Of a DNA stretch of 64,000 bases, positions 25,026 through 34,580 are shown one piece after another. Source of the stretch: Parvularcula dongshanensis (lineage in GTDB: Bacteria > Pseudomonadota > Alphaproteobacteria > Caulobacterales > Parvularculaceae); NCBI RefSeq assembly GCF_014199615.1, contig NZ_JACHOB010000001.1, positions 1,103,876 to 1,167,875 of the forward strand, given 5' to 3'. A program made the position numbers and the translations under genes. How positions within the stretch are numbered: the first letter of the stretch is position 1; the number at the start of each line of letters is the position of its first letter. Under the pieces are notes generated by a model. The model was not told the origin of the DNA. It did not search any database and saw only the letters and a program-made list of their open reading frames with translations.

Positions 25026-26123
25026 ATGCTGATCTCGTGTCCTGGTTGTCTCAAGGCCTACCGGGTCCCGGCCTCGGCTATTCCGCCGGGGGGCCGCGAG
25101 GTCCGCTGTTCCTCCTGCGAGAAGGTTTGGTTCGAGCGCGGACAGATTGCGCAGGTCATCGCCGCCGGCGCGGCCGCAGCGGACGTCGCGCCTGCCGCGC
25201 CTGTCGTCCGCTTCGGGGACGAGGCGTTGCCGTCGCAGACGGTTATCGATGCCCTCTACGACGGTCCCGCTCGGCAGGGCGCGCGCGCAGCCGAGGCGGA
25301 TGACGCCCCGCAGGACTCTCCGGCGAGGGGACAGCAGCAGGCGCTCGCCATCGTCTACGCTGCCCCTCCGACAGTCGCCCGGCCAGCCGCGGCGCCGAAC
25401 GATCCCGTGCCGCCGGCGGGCGAGGCGATGCGGATCCTCCTGCGCAGCCTCGCGCAGCAGGTCGCACCGGCGGTCGGCGGCCTCGCACGAAGCGTTCGCA
25501 TTCTTCTCGCCGCGCTTCGACCCGCCGCCCGCACGGAACGCCCCGTACCTAAGGACGAGGCGACCCGCCGAGCCCGCGGGGCGATGCGGACGAAGGCGGC
25601 GAACGCGATGACGCCAGCGCGCTTCTTCGGCTGGACGCTGCTCGCGGCGACGGTGGCGAGCCTGACTTACGTGGTCGTCGCGGCGCCGGACCGCGTCCAA
25701 TCGGTCTTTCCGCCGGCGGGCAATCTCTACGCCTACCTCCGGCCGCCTGCGGCCGCCCCGGCCCTCAGCGTCGAAGCGGCCCTCGGGCGGTACGCCCTGT
25801 CCGATCAGGGCCCAGCCGTCAGCATCACGGGGGTCGTGCGGAACGATGGGCTGGACGAGACCTTCCCCCGGCTCGTCCTCACCGCCACCGGGCCAGCGGG
25901 CAGCGAGGCGCAGGTCGTACCCCTGCCGGCCGTACCCCTGCCGCCCGGCGGTGAACGGCCCTTCGCCGTTCGCGCGCTGCTGCCAGAAGGAGTATGGGCG
26001 CTGAACGTCGCAGTCGAGCCCGGCGAGGCGTCCGAGCGGGAAGGGTTCGCCCTTCAGTCCCGCGGCAGCGGATGGGGCGCCGGGCACGCCGGCCCGCCGG
26101 TCCTCGGCGGCGCGCCGCGCTGA
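25026..26123 (+). CDS. MJ0042-type zinc-ribbon membrane protein
   Basis: 365 residues. The N-terminal zinc ribbon has Cys pairs in CPGC (about 5-8) and CSSC (about 28-31). A long Ala/Pro-rich region, one membrane helix (FFGWTLLAATVASLTYVVVAA, about 200-220) and a C-terminal beta domain (SVEAALGRYALSDQGPAVSI to WALNVAVEPGE) follow, like DUF3426. The ribbon would face the cytoplasm. Divergent from ftsE with 38 bases between starts. Function unknown; the family is often near cell-division or ribosome-related genes. Confidence 0.75.
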   Translation: MLISCPGCLKAYRVPASAIPPGGREVRCSSCEKVWFERGQIAQVIAAGAAAADVAPAAPVVRFGDEALPSQTVIDALYDGPARQGARAAEADDAPQDSPARGQQQALAIVYAAPPTVARPAAAPNDPVPPAGEAMRILLRSLAQQVAPAVGGLARSVRILLAALRPAARTERPVPKDEATRRARGAMRTKAANAMTPARFFGWTLLAATVASLTYVVVAAPDRVQSVFPPAGNLYAYLRPPAAAPALSVEAALGRYALSDQGPAVSITGVVRNDGLDETFPRLVLTATGPAGSEAQVVPLPAVPLPPGGERPFAVRALLPEGVWALNVAVEPGEASEREGFALQSRGSGWGAGHAGPPVLGGAPR

Positions 26124-26178
26124 GCGCGAGCTATGTAAGCGGGCTGCCCTTGCAGTCAGCCCTGGTCTAGGAGGCGGC

Positions 26179-26691
26179 ATGAAAGAGCTCTTCACCCCCG
26201 AACAGATCGCCGCACGGACCGATGCCCTCGCAGGCGAGATCATCGAGCGGCTCGGCACTGACTTCATCCTGGCGCCGGTGCTGACGGGCGGCTTCGTCTT
26301 CGCTGCGGACCTCGTGCGGGCCCTCGTTCGCCACGGGGCCGACCCGCAGGTCGACTTCGTCCAGCTCGCCTCCTACGGCGATGCGCGGTCGAGTTCCGGC
26401 CTCGTGCGGGTCATCAAGGACTTCACCGGACCCGTCGAAGGGCGCACCGTGCTGCTCGTCGACGACGTGCTCGATTCGGGCCGAAGCCTGGCGCACGCCT
26501 CGCGCATCCTCGAGGACAAGGGCGTGAAGAGGGCGTGGATCGCGGTGGCCGTCGACAAGCAGGCGACGCGGGCCGCGCACGTCACGGCGGACTTCGCCGC
26601 CTTCACAGCGCCCGGCGACGCGTTCCTCGTCGGCTACGGCATGGACGACGCGGGCGGCAAGCGTGGCCTGCCCTATATCGGCGTGGTCTGA
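26179..26691 (+). CDS. hpt: Hypoxanthine/purine phosphoribosyltransferase
   Basis: 170 residues. The PRPP-binding motif VLLVDDVLDSGRSL is intact, with the earlier APVLTGGFVFAADLVRAL loop and the purine-binding end AFLVGYGMDDAGGKRGLPYIGVV. Salvages hypoxanthine and guanine to IMP and GMP. GGAGGC precedes the ATG. Convergent with the TIGR02302 gene, with stops back to back. Confidence 0.92.
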   Translation: MKELFTPEQIAARTDALAGEIIERLGTDFILAPVLTGGFVFAADLVRALVRHGADPQVDFVQLASYGDARSSSGLVRVIKDFTGPVEGRTVLLVDDVLDSGRSLAHASRILEDKGVKRAWIAVAVDKQATRAAHVTADFAAFTAPGDAFLVGYGMDDAGGKRGLPYIGVV

Positions 26692-29142
26692 TCAGAACCG
26701 CTCCAGCAGGCGCTCGAGGTACTCGCGCTCTTCGCTGGGCAGGGCGGGGTCGGCGACGCGGCGGCGCAGAATGTCGATGACTTCGCGCACCCGTTCGGGG
26801 TCGGACAGGTCCGGTATCTCGACGCCAGTCTGCCCTTGCGGTCCGTAGGGCCGGCCGAGGGGATCTCGGCCCCCGCCATCGCCGGCTCGCTGGCTTCGCC
26901 CGTCCCCGGTCTGGTCGCGCCGCTCGCCCGATCCGTCGTCGCCTTCGGCTTCGGCGATACGCTCGGCGCCTTCGGCAATCGATTCGATGGCGGCCTCCTG
27001 CAGGGCCTGAGCGGTGCCGAGGTCGCCGCGTTCCAGCGCCTGGGCCGCGCCTTCCATGGCTCGGCCTGCATCCGTCAGGGCCTGCGCCGCGCTCTCGTCC
27101 GCCCCTTCGCGAAGAGCCTCGAGCGCTTCGCCGAGACCTCGCTGGTCGCCCGCGAGCCCTTCGGTCCCCCGTTCGCCGCGGCGGGCGGAGAAGGTCTCGT
27201 CCGACAAGCGGCGCTGCCGATCGATGAGGTCACCCGCCTGATCGAGAGGGCCGCTGCCCCCGCCGGACGAGCCGCCCCCGCCTTGGCCGCTGCCTCCACC
27301 CTGGCCCTGACCTTGTCCGGCCTGCTGGCCTTCGCCTTCCTGACCTTCGCCGCTGCGAGACAGACTCAGGTTTTCGAGCATCTGCTCTAGCTGGGAGAGG
27401 AGCGCCTCCGCCTCGGCCTCCGCGCCTCGGTCGGAAGCATCCCTCATCGCGTCGAGAAGGTCGTCGAGATCCTGCTCGCCGAGGCTCTCGCCGGACGACT
27501 CCGCGAAAGCGTCGCCCGACTGGGCGAGCGCCTGAATGTAGTCGTTCATCGCTTGTCGGAGCTCTTCGATCAGCCGTTCGATCTCGTCTTGCGAAGCCCC
27601 GTCTGCGAGGGCCTGGCGAAGCGCCTGCTGCGCCGCCTCAAGACGCTGACGGGCGAGCGTCAGCCCTTCGTCCTCGAGCGCAACCGCGAGAGGCCAGAAG
27701 CTCTCGACGACCTCCTCCACCGCCTCGCCCCGGCCGTCCCAGACGTCGTGATAGGCCGTCCGCAGAAGGAGGTACTCCCGCGTGCTTTCGGCCGTCTTCT
27801 CGGGCGCCAGCGTGAGCGCGTCGAGAAGACGCGCGGTCCTCGGCCAGGAGGAGGGGGTGGCCGCCAGCTTGCGGCGCTCCTCGATGACGGTCTTAGCCAG
27901 GGGGTTGTAGAAGCTGCGCGTGGGCAAGGTCAGCGCCACGGGCTTCGTCCTGGCGGCGTGGCCCGCGCCGTCCTTCACCTCGATGACGAGCGCGACCGCA
28001 AGGCCCGCCCATGGATGTTCGCTGAGGTCGAGCGTCACGGCCCGTTCGCCACCCGGCCCGGCGAGGGCGGGGAGGGGAAGCGTCTCTTCGCCGGCGAGGA
28101 CGCTCTGATCGGGGCCAGGCACGTCCGGCGGCAGATCCTGAGCTGGCTGCAGCCGCAGGAGAATCGAGGCGTCCTGGATGCCGTAGTCGTCCGCGGTCAG
28201 GACCTCGAGCGCGATGCGGGTGCCGCCCTCCTCGGCGGGCGGTTCGAGCAGCGTCACGCGCGGTTCTGCGTCGCGTGTCACCACGATGGGCCAGGAAGCG
28301 ACGCTGCCGCCCGCGCGCACGGTCAGCGCTGCGTTCTCGTCGAGCGCCGCCTCCGCAGTGAAGGCGCCCTCGCCGCGCTGGCCGCGAAGGCGCTCGCGCC
28401 CGCCCGCCGTGGCGAGGGTGACCTTCGCGCGCGGTCCTTTGCCGGATCCGGCTAGGCGAAGCTTCACCGAGGTCCCCTGCGGAACCTCGATCTGCCCACC
28501 GATTCCGTCAGGCAACTCGGCGGACTGGACGAGGAGCACGGGCGGTCTGTTCGTATAGGCAGGCGGGTCGAGCCAGACGTCGGCCATGACCGGCCCGGCG
28601 CTGCCGAGACCCGGGACGAAGGCCGAGCGGAGCCGCGAGGGCGCATCGGGGCCAGCGAGGATCAGCCCCGCGACGATCAGAAGGGCGAGGCCGAAGCGAA
28701 GGCCGAGACGGTCGGTGCCGTCGGTCCGGGCGCGGGGCCGGCGGAGCCGGGTGCCGGCAAGAAGGCGCTGAAGGCGGTCCTGATAGGCGCGCCAGTACGG
28801 ATCGTCCGCCGTCCCCGCGAAGGGACTGTCCCGCAGCGCGTTGATCGTGCCGGGGGCAAGATCGCTGTCGGCTTCGATCCGGCGCGCGGCTTCGGTCCAG
28901 CCGGGCGCCCGCCACGAAAGCAGGCCTCGAATTACCAAGGCGGCAAAGGCGAGTAAGAAGGCGACTTTCAAGCCCGTCTCGGCCCACCAGGGCATGATCT
29001 CGTACAGACCGAGAAGCGCGACCGCGGCGCCTGCGAGGAGCAGAAGGACGGGCGGCAGGAAGGCCTGTTGCGCGCGTTCCCATAGCAGGACCGCCTTCGC
29101 TCGGAGGATCGGCGGGCGTGGCGCGCGGACGGGCTCGTTCAT
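26692..29142 (-). CDS. TIGR02302 (DUF4175) family protein
   Basis: About 816 residues from the ATG at 29142 (a GTG at 29181 is possible). Two membrane helices near the N-terminus (PVLLLLAGAAVALLGLYEIM, VAFLLAFAALVIRGLLSW), another at about 160-175, then a large periplasmic part with a Ca-dependent-like beta region (ADVWLDPPAYTNRPPVLL). A helical stretch rich in Asp/Glu/Gln follows, then a Gly/Gln-rich low-complexity segment around residues 620-660 and an end matching DLSDPERVREVIDILRRRVAD. Alphaproteobacterial family of unknown role. Confidence 0.85.
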   Translation of the reverse strand: MNEPVRAPRPPILRAKAVLLWERAQQAFLPPVLLLLAGAAVALLGLYEIMPWWAETGLKVAFLLAFAALVIRGLLSWRAPGWTEAARRIEADSDLAPGTINALRDSPFAGTADDPYWRAYQDRLQRLLAGTRLRRPRARTDGTDRLGLRFGLALLIVAGLILAGPDAPSRLRSAFVPGLGSAGPVMADVWLDPPAYTNRPPVLLVQSAELPDGIGGQIEVPQGTSVKLRLAGSGKGPRAKVTLATAGGRERLRGQRGEGAFTAEAALDENAALTVRAGGSVASWPIVVTRDAEPRVTLLEPPAEEGGTRIALEVLTADDYGIQDASILLRLQPAQDLPPDVPGPDQSVLAGEETLPLPALAGPGGERAVTLDLSEHPWAGLAVALVIEVKDGAGHAARTKPVALTLPTRSFYNPLAKTVIEERRKLAATPSSWPRTARLLDALTLAPEKTAESTREYLLLRTAYHDVWDGRGEAVEEVVESFWPLAVALEDEGLTLARQRLEAAQQALRQALADGASQDEIERLIEELRQAMNDYIQALAQSGDAFAESSGESLGEQDLDDLLDAMRDASDRGAEAEAEALLSQLEQMLENLSLSRSGEGQEGEGQQAGQGQGQGGGSGQGGGGSSGGGSGPLDQAGDLIDRQRRLSDETFSARRGERGTEGLAGDQRGLGEALEALREGADESAAQALTDAGRAMEGAAQALERGDLGTAQALQEAAIESIAEGAERIAEAEGDDGSGERRDQTGDGRSQRAGDGGGRDPLGRPYGPQGQTGVEIPDLSDPERVREVIDILRRRVADPALPSEEREYLERLLERF

Positions 29143-29253
29143 ACTGGGGAAAACACTAGCGACGGGGAGCTTGCGGGTCACCTGTGCGATCGGTCAGGGT
29201 AAAGGAACCCTTAAGGCGTGGCCCGCGGTTTGCAGACCGGAGGACGAGCAGAA

Positions 29254-29646
29254 ATGACGATCGGAGCGCAGATGGCGACGACGGCGACGGGCTATGTCGA
29301 GCGGTGGAGCAAGGTCGGGGAGGCGGCGCAGCGGGCGCGGTCGGTTCCAGCGAACAGGTTGGCGGCGCTGTTCATCGTCGTTCTCTACAACGCGATCGGC
29401 TTCGCGGACGTCGCTTCGACGCTGCACGGCCTGTCGGCAGGCGCCGTCGAGGCGAACCCGATCGTCGCCGCCGCGATGGAGTCGCTGGCGCATTACTGGG
29501 TGGCGCCGAAGCTCGCCTGCCAGCTTCTCGTTACGGCCATGATCGTGTGGTTCCCGCACCGCTTCGTGCTTACGATCTTCTCGATCGCCGTCGCGGCGAC
29601 GGGCATCGCGGTCGTGAACAACATGCTGGTGGCGGCCTCGCTCTAA
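29254..29646 (+). CDS. DUF5658-like small membrane protein
   Basis: 130 residues from the ATG at 29254, with GGAGGA about 10 bases upstream. The sequence NAIGFADVASTLHGLSAGAVEANPIVAA matches the DUF5658 pattern (membrane helix, Asp, then an Glu-Ala-Asn-Pro turn), with two further helices (PKLACQLLVTAMIVWFP and LTIFSIAVAATGIAVVNNML). Four helices in all. Function unknown. Its stop overlaps the convergent hydrolase stop by 4 bases. Confidence 0.7.
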   Translation: MTIGAQMATTATGYVERWSKVGEAAQRARSVPANRLAALFIVVLYNAIGFADVASTLHGLSAGAVEANPIVAAAMESLAHYWVAPKLACQLLVTAMIVWFPHRFVLTIFSIAVAATGIAVVNNMLVAASL

Positions 29647-30392
29647 GCGAGCAGACCTTCCAGCGTCGCGATCATGCGGTCGAGGTCGGGCGGGGAGGAG
29701 AGCCGGTGATCGGCATCCTTGACCAGCGTGACCGTCACGTCCTCGGCGGTCATGTGCTCGGCGTAACGGACCGCGTGGGTCCAGGGGACGGCGTCGTCCT
29801 TCGTCCCCTGAATGATTCGCACTGGGCAGCGCACCTCTAGCGGCGCGTGAAGCAGAAGGTGGTTCGCACCGTCCTCGAACAGGGCGCGGGTATAGACCAT
29901 CTCGCTGTCGTCATAGGCCGAAGGGAAGGCGATCCGTCCGTCGCGCTCGAGGCGCGCGCGCTCTTCTTCGCTCCACCCCTTCCGCGTCAGGTCCTGCGTG
30001 AAGTCGGGGGCCGGTGCGAGGAGGAGCAGCCCTGCAAGCCGAGAGGAGTCCTCTCGGGCGAGGAGGCCCGCGATCCAGGCGCCCATGGAAGAGCCGACCA
30101 GGACCAGGGTGCCGTCGACCTGTGCGAGCGTGGCCCTGGCGTCGGCGAGCCACCGGCCGATCGTGCCGTCCTCGAACGCGCCCTCGCTCTCGCCATGACC
30201 GGTGTAGTCGAAGCGGAAGAAGGCTCTGCCCGACCGGGCGGCCCAGGCGTCGAGCGTCTCCGCCTTCGTGCCACGCATGTCCGAAGCGTAGCCGCCGAGC
30301 CAGACGACGGTCGGGCCTGACCCCTCCCGCCGTAGGGTGGCGATGCGCCCGTTCGGGCCGTCGAGCATGGCGGGAGGCTGCTTGTCGGTCAT
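29643..30392 (-). CDS. Alpha/beta-hydrolase
   Basis: 249 residues from the ATG at 30392. Alpha/beta-hydrolase fold of the ABHD10-like cytosolic type: VVWLGGYASDMRGTKA, FRFDYTGHGESEG, nucleophile Ser in LVGSSMGAW, acid Asp in IIQGTKDDAVPW, and His in LVKDADHRLS. No signal peptide. Substrate unknown. Divergent from the GT4 gene with about 24 bases between starts. Confidence 0.82.
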   Translation of the reverse strand: MTDKQPPAMLDGPNGRIATLRREGSGPTVVWLGGYASDMRGTKAETLDAWAARSGRAFFRFDYTGHGESEGAFEDGTIGRWLADARATLAQVDGTLVLVGSSMGAWIAGLLAREDSSRLAGLLLLAPAPDFTQDLTRKGWSEEERARLERDGRIAFPSAYDDSEMVYTRALFEDGANHLLLHAPLEVRCPVRIIQGTKDDAVPWTHAVRYAEHMTAEDVTVTLVKDADHRLSSPPDLDRMIATLEGLLA

Positions 30393-30416
30393 GAGGCGGA
30401 CCTCTACGCCGCTCGG

Positions 30417-31595
30417 ATGCCCGGCCAAACCCTCAAGCTCAGCGGTGCCTGCATCCTACAAGTCATCCCCGCGCTCGAGGCGGGCGGCGCCGAACGCACC
30501 GTACTTGAAGTCGCGGAGGGGATCATCGGCGCGGGCGGCCGGGTGCTCGTCGCATCGGAGGGCGGGCGCCTCGTCCCGGCATTGACCGGGCTCGGCGGGG
30601 CGCACGTCACGCTGCCGATGGCGTCGAAGAACCCCCTCGTTTGGGCGCGAACGCGAGCGGCACTGGCGACGCTCGTTCGGACCGAAGGAGTCGACATCGT
30701 TCACGCGCGGTCCAGGGCGCCGGCCTGGCCCGCACTCTGGGCGTCGCGAAGGACGGGGGCCTCCTTCGTGACGACCTATCACGGCGCCTATAGTGGGAAG
30801 AGCACCGCGAAGCTCTTGTACAACTCGGTCATGGCGAGGGGGGACGTCGTCATCGCGAACTCCCGCTTCACGGAGTCGGCCATTCGGGAGGCCTTCGCGG
30901 ATTGGCGGTTCATGCAGGGCCGGCGGATCGTGACGATTCCTAGAGGGGCGGCGCTCGGCGACTTCGATCCGGGCGCGGTGACGCCCGACCGGCTGACGGC
31001 AGCCTTCGACGTGCTCGGGGGTGAGGACAGGTTTCGAATCCTGCTGCCTGGGCGGCTGACCCCTTGGAAGGGGCAAGCGGTGCTCATCGAGGCGGCCCGC
31101 CAGTTGCAGGAACGCGGGCTGACCCTGCGGCTCGCGCTTCTTGGGAGCCCCCAGGGCCACGAGGATTACGAGCGGATGCTGAATGCGACGATAGAGCAGG
31201 CCGGACTCAGCGATGCGGTCGTGATGCCTGGAGAATGGGACGACATGCCGGCAGCCTACGCTTGGGCCGACGTCGCGGTCTCGGCCTCGACCCGGCCCGA
31301 AGCCTTTGGGCGGGTTGCGCTCGAGGCGATGGCGATGGCCAGGCCCGTGGTCGCGACCGATCACGGCGGCAGCCGCGAGACCGTGCTGCCGGAAGAAACA
31401 GGGATCCTCGTCGAGCCTGGCCAGGCCGCGCCGCTCGCCGATGCGCTGTTGCGGCTCGCGAAGGAACCTGCGCTCGGGGCTCGCCTGAGCGCTGCGGGGC
31501 GCCAGCGGGCGGCGCAGTTCTCGACGGCGGCGATGGTCGAGGCGACGTTGGGCGTCTATCGCGATGTACTCGAGGCGAGGGAGCGGAAGGCATGA
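30417..31595 (+). CDS. GT4-family glycosyltransferase
   Basis: 392 residues, GT-B fold. The N-terminal acceptor loop is LQVIPALEAGGAERTVLEVA. The C-terminal donor domain has LPGRLTPWKGQAVLIEA and the E-x7-E motif in STRPEAFGRVALEAMAMARPVVATDHGG. Probably adds a sugar to lipopolysaccharide core or another envelope glycan. Overlaps the following GT9-like gene by ATGA. Confidence 0.88.
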   Translation: MPGQTLKLSGACILQVIPALEAGGAERTVLEVAEGIIGAGGRVLVASEGGRLVPALTGLGGAHVTLPMASKNPLVWARTRAALATLVRTEGVDIVHARSRAPAWPALWASRRTGASFVTTYHGAYSGKSTAKLLYNSVMARGDVVIANSRFTESAIREAFADWRFMQGRRIVTIPRGAALGDFDPGAVTPDRLTAAFDVLGGEDRFRILLPGRLTPWKGQAVLIEAARQLQERGLTLRLALLGSPQGHEDYERMLNATIEQAGLSDAVVMPGEWDDMPAAYAWADVAVSASTRPEAFGRVALEAMAMARPVVATDHGGSRETVLPEETGILVEPGQAAPLADALLRLAKEPALGARLSAAGRQRAAQFSTAAMVEATLGVYRDVLEARERKA

Positions 31596-32377
31596 CGGCG
31601 AGGCTGGTTCTCGTCATCAAGCGCGAGGGCTTGGCCGCTCTCTTGGACGCCGAGCCGATCCTCGCCGCTCTGCGGCACGCTCATCCCGGCGCGCGGCTCG
31701 ACTTCGTCACGACGGAGCGCTTCGCGCCGCTCGTTCGAAGGAGTCCGCACGTCGATCGGGTCCTCAGCGAGGTCCGAGCGGCGGGGGTGGATGCTTACGA
31801 CGTGGCCTACGACCTCGACGGCATTGATTCCGGGCTCCGCGCGGCGGTGTCGGCTTCGGTCTGGATCGGACCGCAGCCCAGCGCCCATCCGCTAGGCGGG
31901 CCCGCGATGCGCAAGCTTCTTCGCGAAGCCGGTCTCATCGTCCTCCACAGCCTGCCGGATCCGGACTTCGGCGGCAGGCCCGCCAGCAGCCCGCTCAAGG
32001 GCACCCCCTTTGCGCTTCTTCTTCGCGACGGGCATTGGCCAGCGTCCTATTGGGACGCCCTTGCCGGAGAGATCGAGGATTCGGGACTGCTCGCGATCGA
32101 GGAGAGCGATCTCGCCGCGCTCGTGCCTCTAGCTCGGACCGCTCGCTTCTTCGTCTCGGACGGCGCGGACGCTGCCTGCCTCGCGCTCGCCTCGCGCTGT
32201 CCGGGCGTCTTGCTTTCCGGCGAGGACGCATCTCCCGTCGTAAGCCATGCTGGCCACGACGTGATCCGCCTCGTCTCTCGCGAGGCGAGGTCGATCGAGC
32301 CGGCCTTCGTGCTGCAGACCTTGCGTTGCGCGGGGCACGTGCGATCGGCCGACGCGTTTGCACGGCCCGCCGATTGA
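31592..32377 (+). CDS. GT9-like (ADP-heptose transferase type) glycosyltransferase
   Basis: 261 residues. Resembles the heptosyltransferase family: [44 protein letters not shown] matches the N-terminal donor-side pattern, and [23 protein letters not shown] matches the C-terminal one. It is shorter than the usual 320-350 residues and its middle is reduced, so activity is uncertain. Couples to the GT4 gene (ATGA). The infC promoter overlaps its stop. Confidence 0.72.
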   Translation: MTARLVLVIKREGLAALLDAEPILAALRHAHPGARLDFVTTERFAPLVRRSPHVDRVLSEVRAAGVDAYDVAYDLDGIDSGLRAAVSASVWIGPQPSAHPLGGPAMRKLLREAGLIVLHSLPDPDFGGRPASSPLKGTPFALLLRDGHWPASYWDALAGEIEDSGLLAIEESDLAALVPLARTARFFVSDGADAACLALASRCPGVLLSGEDASPVVSHAGHDVIRLVSREARSIEPAFVLQTLRCAGHVRSADAFARPAD

Positions 32378-32400
32378 AGAAGCCGCCACCGGAAGCTATA
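32374..32400 (+). promoter_or_regulatory. Probable infC promoter
   Basis: TTGAAG at 32374-32379 and GCTATA at 32395-32400 with a 15-base spacer fit the same Caulobacter-type pattern as the rplM and tRNA-Leu promoters. The -35 overlaps the stop codon of the upstream GT9-like gene. A leader of about 45 bases to the proposed AUA start would result. Confidence 0.45.
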
Positions 32401-32450
32401 TGCGGGCAAGGCGTGAAGGCGCCGAACCCAAGCAACTTCTGGAGAGTCCC

Positions 32451-32990
32451 ATAGCCCGCAGACCGATGAACATGACCCCGCCCAAGAACACGGGGCCGCG
32501 CATGAACGACTCAATTCGCGCATCCCGCGTTCTCGTCATCGACCAAGAAGGCGAGAAGAGGGGGCCGATGTCGCTCGACGATGCGCTCGACATCGCTGCG
32601 GAGGCTCAGCTGGATCTCGTGGAGATGTCCGTCGCCGACGACGTGACGGTCTGCAAGCTCATGGATTGGGGCAAGCACAAGTACCAGCAGCAGAAGAAGA
32701 AGAACGAACAGAAGAAGAAGCAGAAGGTCGTCGAGGTCAAAGAGATCAAGATGCGGCCGAACATCGACCAGCATGACTATGAAGTCAAAACCAAGGCGAT
32801 GCGGCGCTTCTTCGAGGAAGGGGACAAGGTCAAGGTGACCTTGCGTTTCCGCGGTCGCGAGATGGCGCACCAGGAGCGCGGCATGCAGCTTTTGAAGAAG
32901 GTGCAGGACGACTTCGAAGGCGTCACCAAGGTCGAGGCCATGCCGAAGATGGAAGGCCGCCAGATGATGATGGTGCTCGCGCCCCGTTGA
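32451..32990 (+). CDS. infC: Translation initiation factor IF-3 (probable AUA start)
   Basis: 179 residues if begun at ATA (32451). GGAG lies 6 bases upstream of that codon and the reading after it, ARRPMN, fits the alphaproteobacterial IF-3 N-terminus (I/M-A-R-R-P). The next ATG (32466) has no ribosome site. Rare start codons in infC are known and allow IF-3 to limit its own translation. Domains: N-terminal IF3-N ([20 protein letters not shown] to [15 protein letters not shown]), a Lys-rich linker and IF3-C ([21 protein letters not shown] to MVLAPR). Confidence 0.93.
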   Translation: MARRPMNMTPPKNTGPRMNDSIRASRVLVIDQEGEKRGPMSLDDALDIAAEAQLDLVEMSVADDVTVCKLMDWGKHKYQQQKKKNEQKKKQKVVEVKEIKMRPNIDQHDYEVKTKAMRRFFEEGDKVKVTLRFRGREMAHQERGMQLLKKVQDDFEGVTKVEAMPKMEGRQMMMVLAPR

Positions 32991-33041
32991 GGCCCACCAC
33001 GCGGCGGGTTCTTACAGCCCGTCCGCGTACCGGCCTTGCTG

Positions 33042-34229
33042 TCAGACCTCGTTCTTGACCGGCAGCGGCAGGTGCATCGTTACTTCGAGACCTGTCGCTT
33101 TCCACTTCCGCTCGAGCGACCCGTTCTGGCCCGAGAAGAGCCGATCGATCAGCTTTGTTCCGAAGCCCGCCCGGTTCGGTTCGGTCGCCACCTTCGGCCC
33201 CCCCGCCTCGCGCCAAGAGAACACGAGTGTGCGGGCATCGGGCGTCGTTTCGACCCGCCACTTGATGCCGATCCGCCCGTGCGGGGAAAGAAGCGCACCG
33301 TACTTCGCCGCGTTGGTGGCGAGCTCGTGAAGGGCGAGGCCCATCATGTTGCCGGACTTGCTGGCGAGGCGGACTGACGGGCCGTCGATCATGAACGCGT
33401 CGGCACGATCCTCGTAGGGCTCGAGCACGGCACGGATGAGCGCGTCGAGCGCGACGCCTCTATCTTCCGAGTAGAGGTTGACCGTCAGGGCATGCGCTCG
33501 GGCGAGCGCGGAGACGCGCTCGCGGATCGCACTGACGAGGTCGTCGGTGTTCGCTGCGCTGCGTGCCGAGAGCGTCGCGATGGCCGGGACGAGCGAGAAC
33601 AGGTTCTGGACGCGGTGATTCACCTCGTGAAGCAGAACGTCCTTCTCGTTGAGCGCTTCGCTCAACTCCGCCTCGGACTCTTCGGCACGGCGTAAGGCGG
33701 CGCGAAGGTCGATCTCGCTCGATACGCCCGCCGCGATGTCCTGCAGCGCGTCGAGATCATCCTTCGTCCACCGGCGTGGTTCGGTGCCGATCGCGCAGAA
33801 CGACCCGATGACATGCCCATCGGGCGAGCGCACCGGCACGCCAAGGTAGGAGACGACGCCCAACTCCTCGACCGCTGGGTTGTCTCGCACGAGGGGGTGG
33901 AGCCGGGCGTCATCGACGCTGAGAGGCTTTCCGCTCATCACGACGTGCTGGCAGAACGAATGGCTGATCGGGGTTTCGGTCCGCCCGCCAAGGCCCGTCT
34001 GGCCCTTGAAGACCTGCCGATCCTGTTCGACGAGAGACAGCAAACCGACGGGCATGGAGAGGAGGCGTGTCGCCAAGCGCACAGCGCGGTCGAAGACCTC
34101 TTCCGGCCCGCCTTCAAGGAGTCCCGTCCGCCTGAGGGCAGCGAGCCGCTCGGGATCGTCCAGGGCTTGCCCACCGCTGCAGAGGTTCTGTGTCACGGCG
34201 CGGTCGTCTTTATCCCATAAGGCCGGCAT
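33042..34229 (-). CDS. GAF-domain HWE-type sensor histidine kinase
   Basis: 395 residues. A GAF domain fills about 40-180 (FDRAVRLATRLLSMPVGLLSLVE, SFCQHVVMSGKPLSVDDAR, GSFCAIGTEPRRWT). The dimerisation region LLHEVNHRVQNLFSLVPAIA follows, with His205 the likely phospho-acceptor, then the ATPase N-box LALHELATNAAKYGALLSPHG of HWE/HisKA_2 kinases and GFGTKLIDRLF. Soluble, no membrane helix. No response regulator is adjacent. Such kinases often act in the alphaproteobacterial general stress response or light sensing. The SFCQHVV pattern is typical of this GAF group. Confidence 0.88.
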   Translation of the reverse strand: MPALWDKDDRAVTQNLCSGGQALDDPERLAALRRTGLLEGGPEEVFDRAVRLATRLLSMPVGLLSLVEQDRQVFKGQTGLGGRTETPISHSFCQHVVMSGKPLSVDDARLHPLVRDNPAVEELGVVSYLGVPVRSPDGHVIGSFCAIGTEPRRWTKDDLDALQDIAAGVSSEIDLRAALRRAEESEAELSEALNEKDVLLHEVNHRVQNLFSLVPAIATLSARSAANTDDLVSAIRERVSALARAHALTVNLYSEDRGVALDALIRAVLEPYEDRADAFMIDGPSVRLASKSGNMMGLALHELATNAAKYGALLSPHGRIGIKWRVETTPDARTLVFSWREAGGPKVATEPNRAGFGTKLIDRLFSGQNGSLERKWKATGLEVTMHLPLPVKNEV

Positions 34230-34322
34230 AGGCGTTTGGCTTTGGTGGAATGCACCTATGGTGCCAGACGTGTGAGCCGTCCAGACGTTGCAAGATCTTA
34301 CTACGGCTTCCGTCCGTAGCGG

Positions 34323-34580
34323 TTAGTCGGGCTTGCTAACGAGGTAGACGCATTGGCCATCTTCCGCGGCCTGCGGCGTGGCTTGCCAACCGGCATCCCG
34401 GGCGGCGTGTACGAGATCGAGCTTGGCGATGGGGTCGTCCGCGCGGATCGCGATGCGGCTGCCGGGTGAGGCCGACCGCATCGCCGCCTCGAGTTTCAGG
34501 ACGGGCAGGGGGCACCGCAGCCCTAAAGCGTCGATCGCCCGGTCGGCGCCGAATGGCCAAGCCGCCTCGTCGGCGCTCAC
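34323..34580 (-). CDS. tusA: TusA-family sulfurtransferase
   Basis: 85 residues. The CPxP motif is present in IDALGLRCPLPVLKLEAAM with the sulfur-carrying Cys, followed by the conserved GSRIAIRADDPIAKLDLVHAARDAG. Small sulfur-relay protein for tRNA thiolation or molybdenum cofactor work. Overlaps the upstream unknown gene by ATGA, so the two are co-expressed. Confidence 0.88.
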   Translation of the reverse strand: MSADEAAWPFGADRAIDALGLRCPLPVLKLEAAMRSASPGSRIAIRADDPIAKLDLVHAARDAGWQATPQAAEDGQCVYLVSKPD

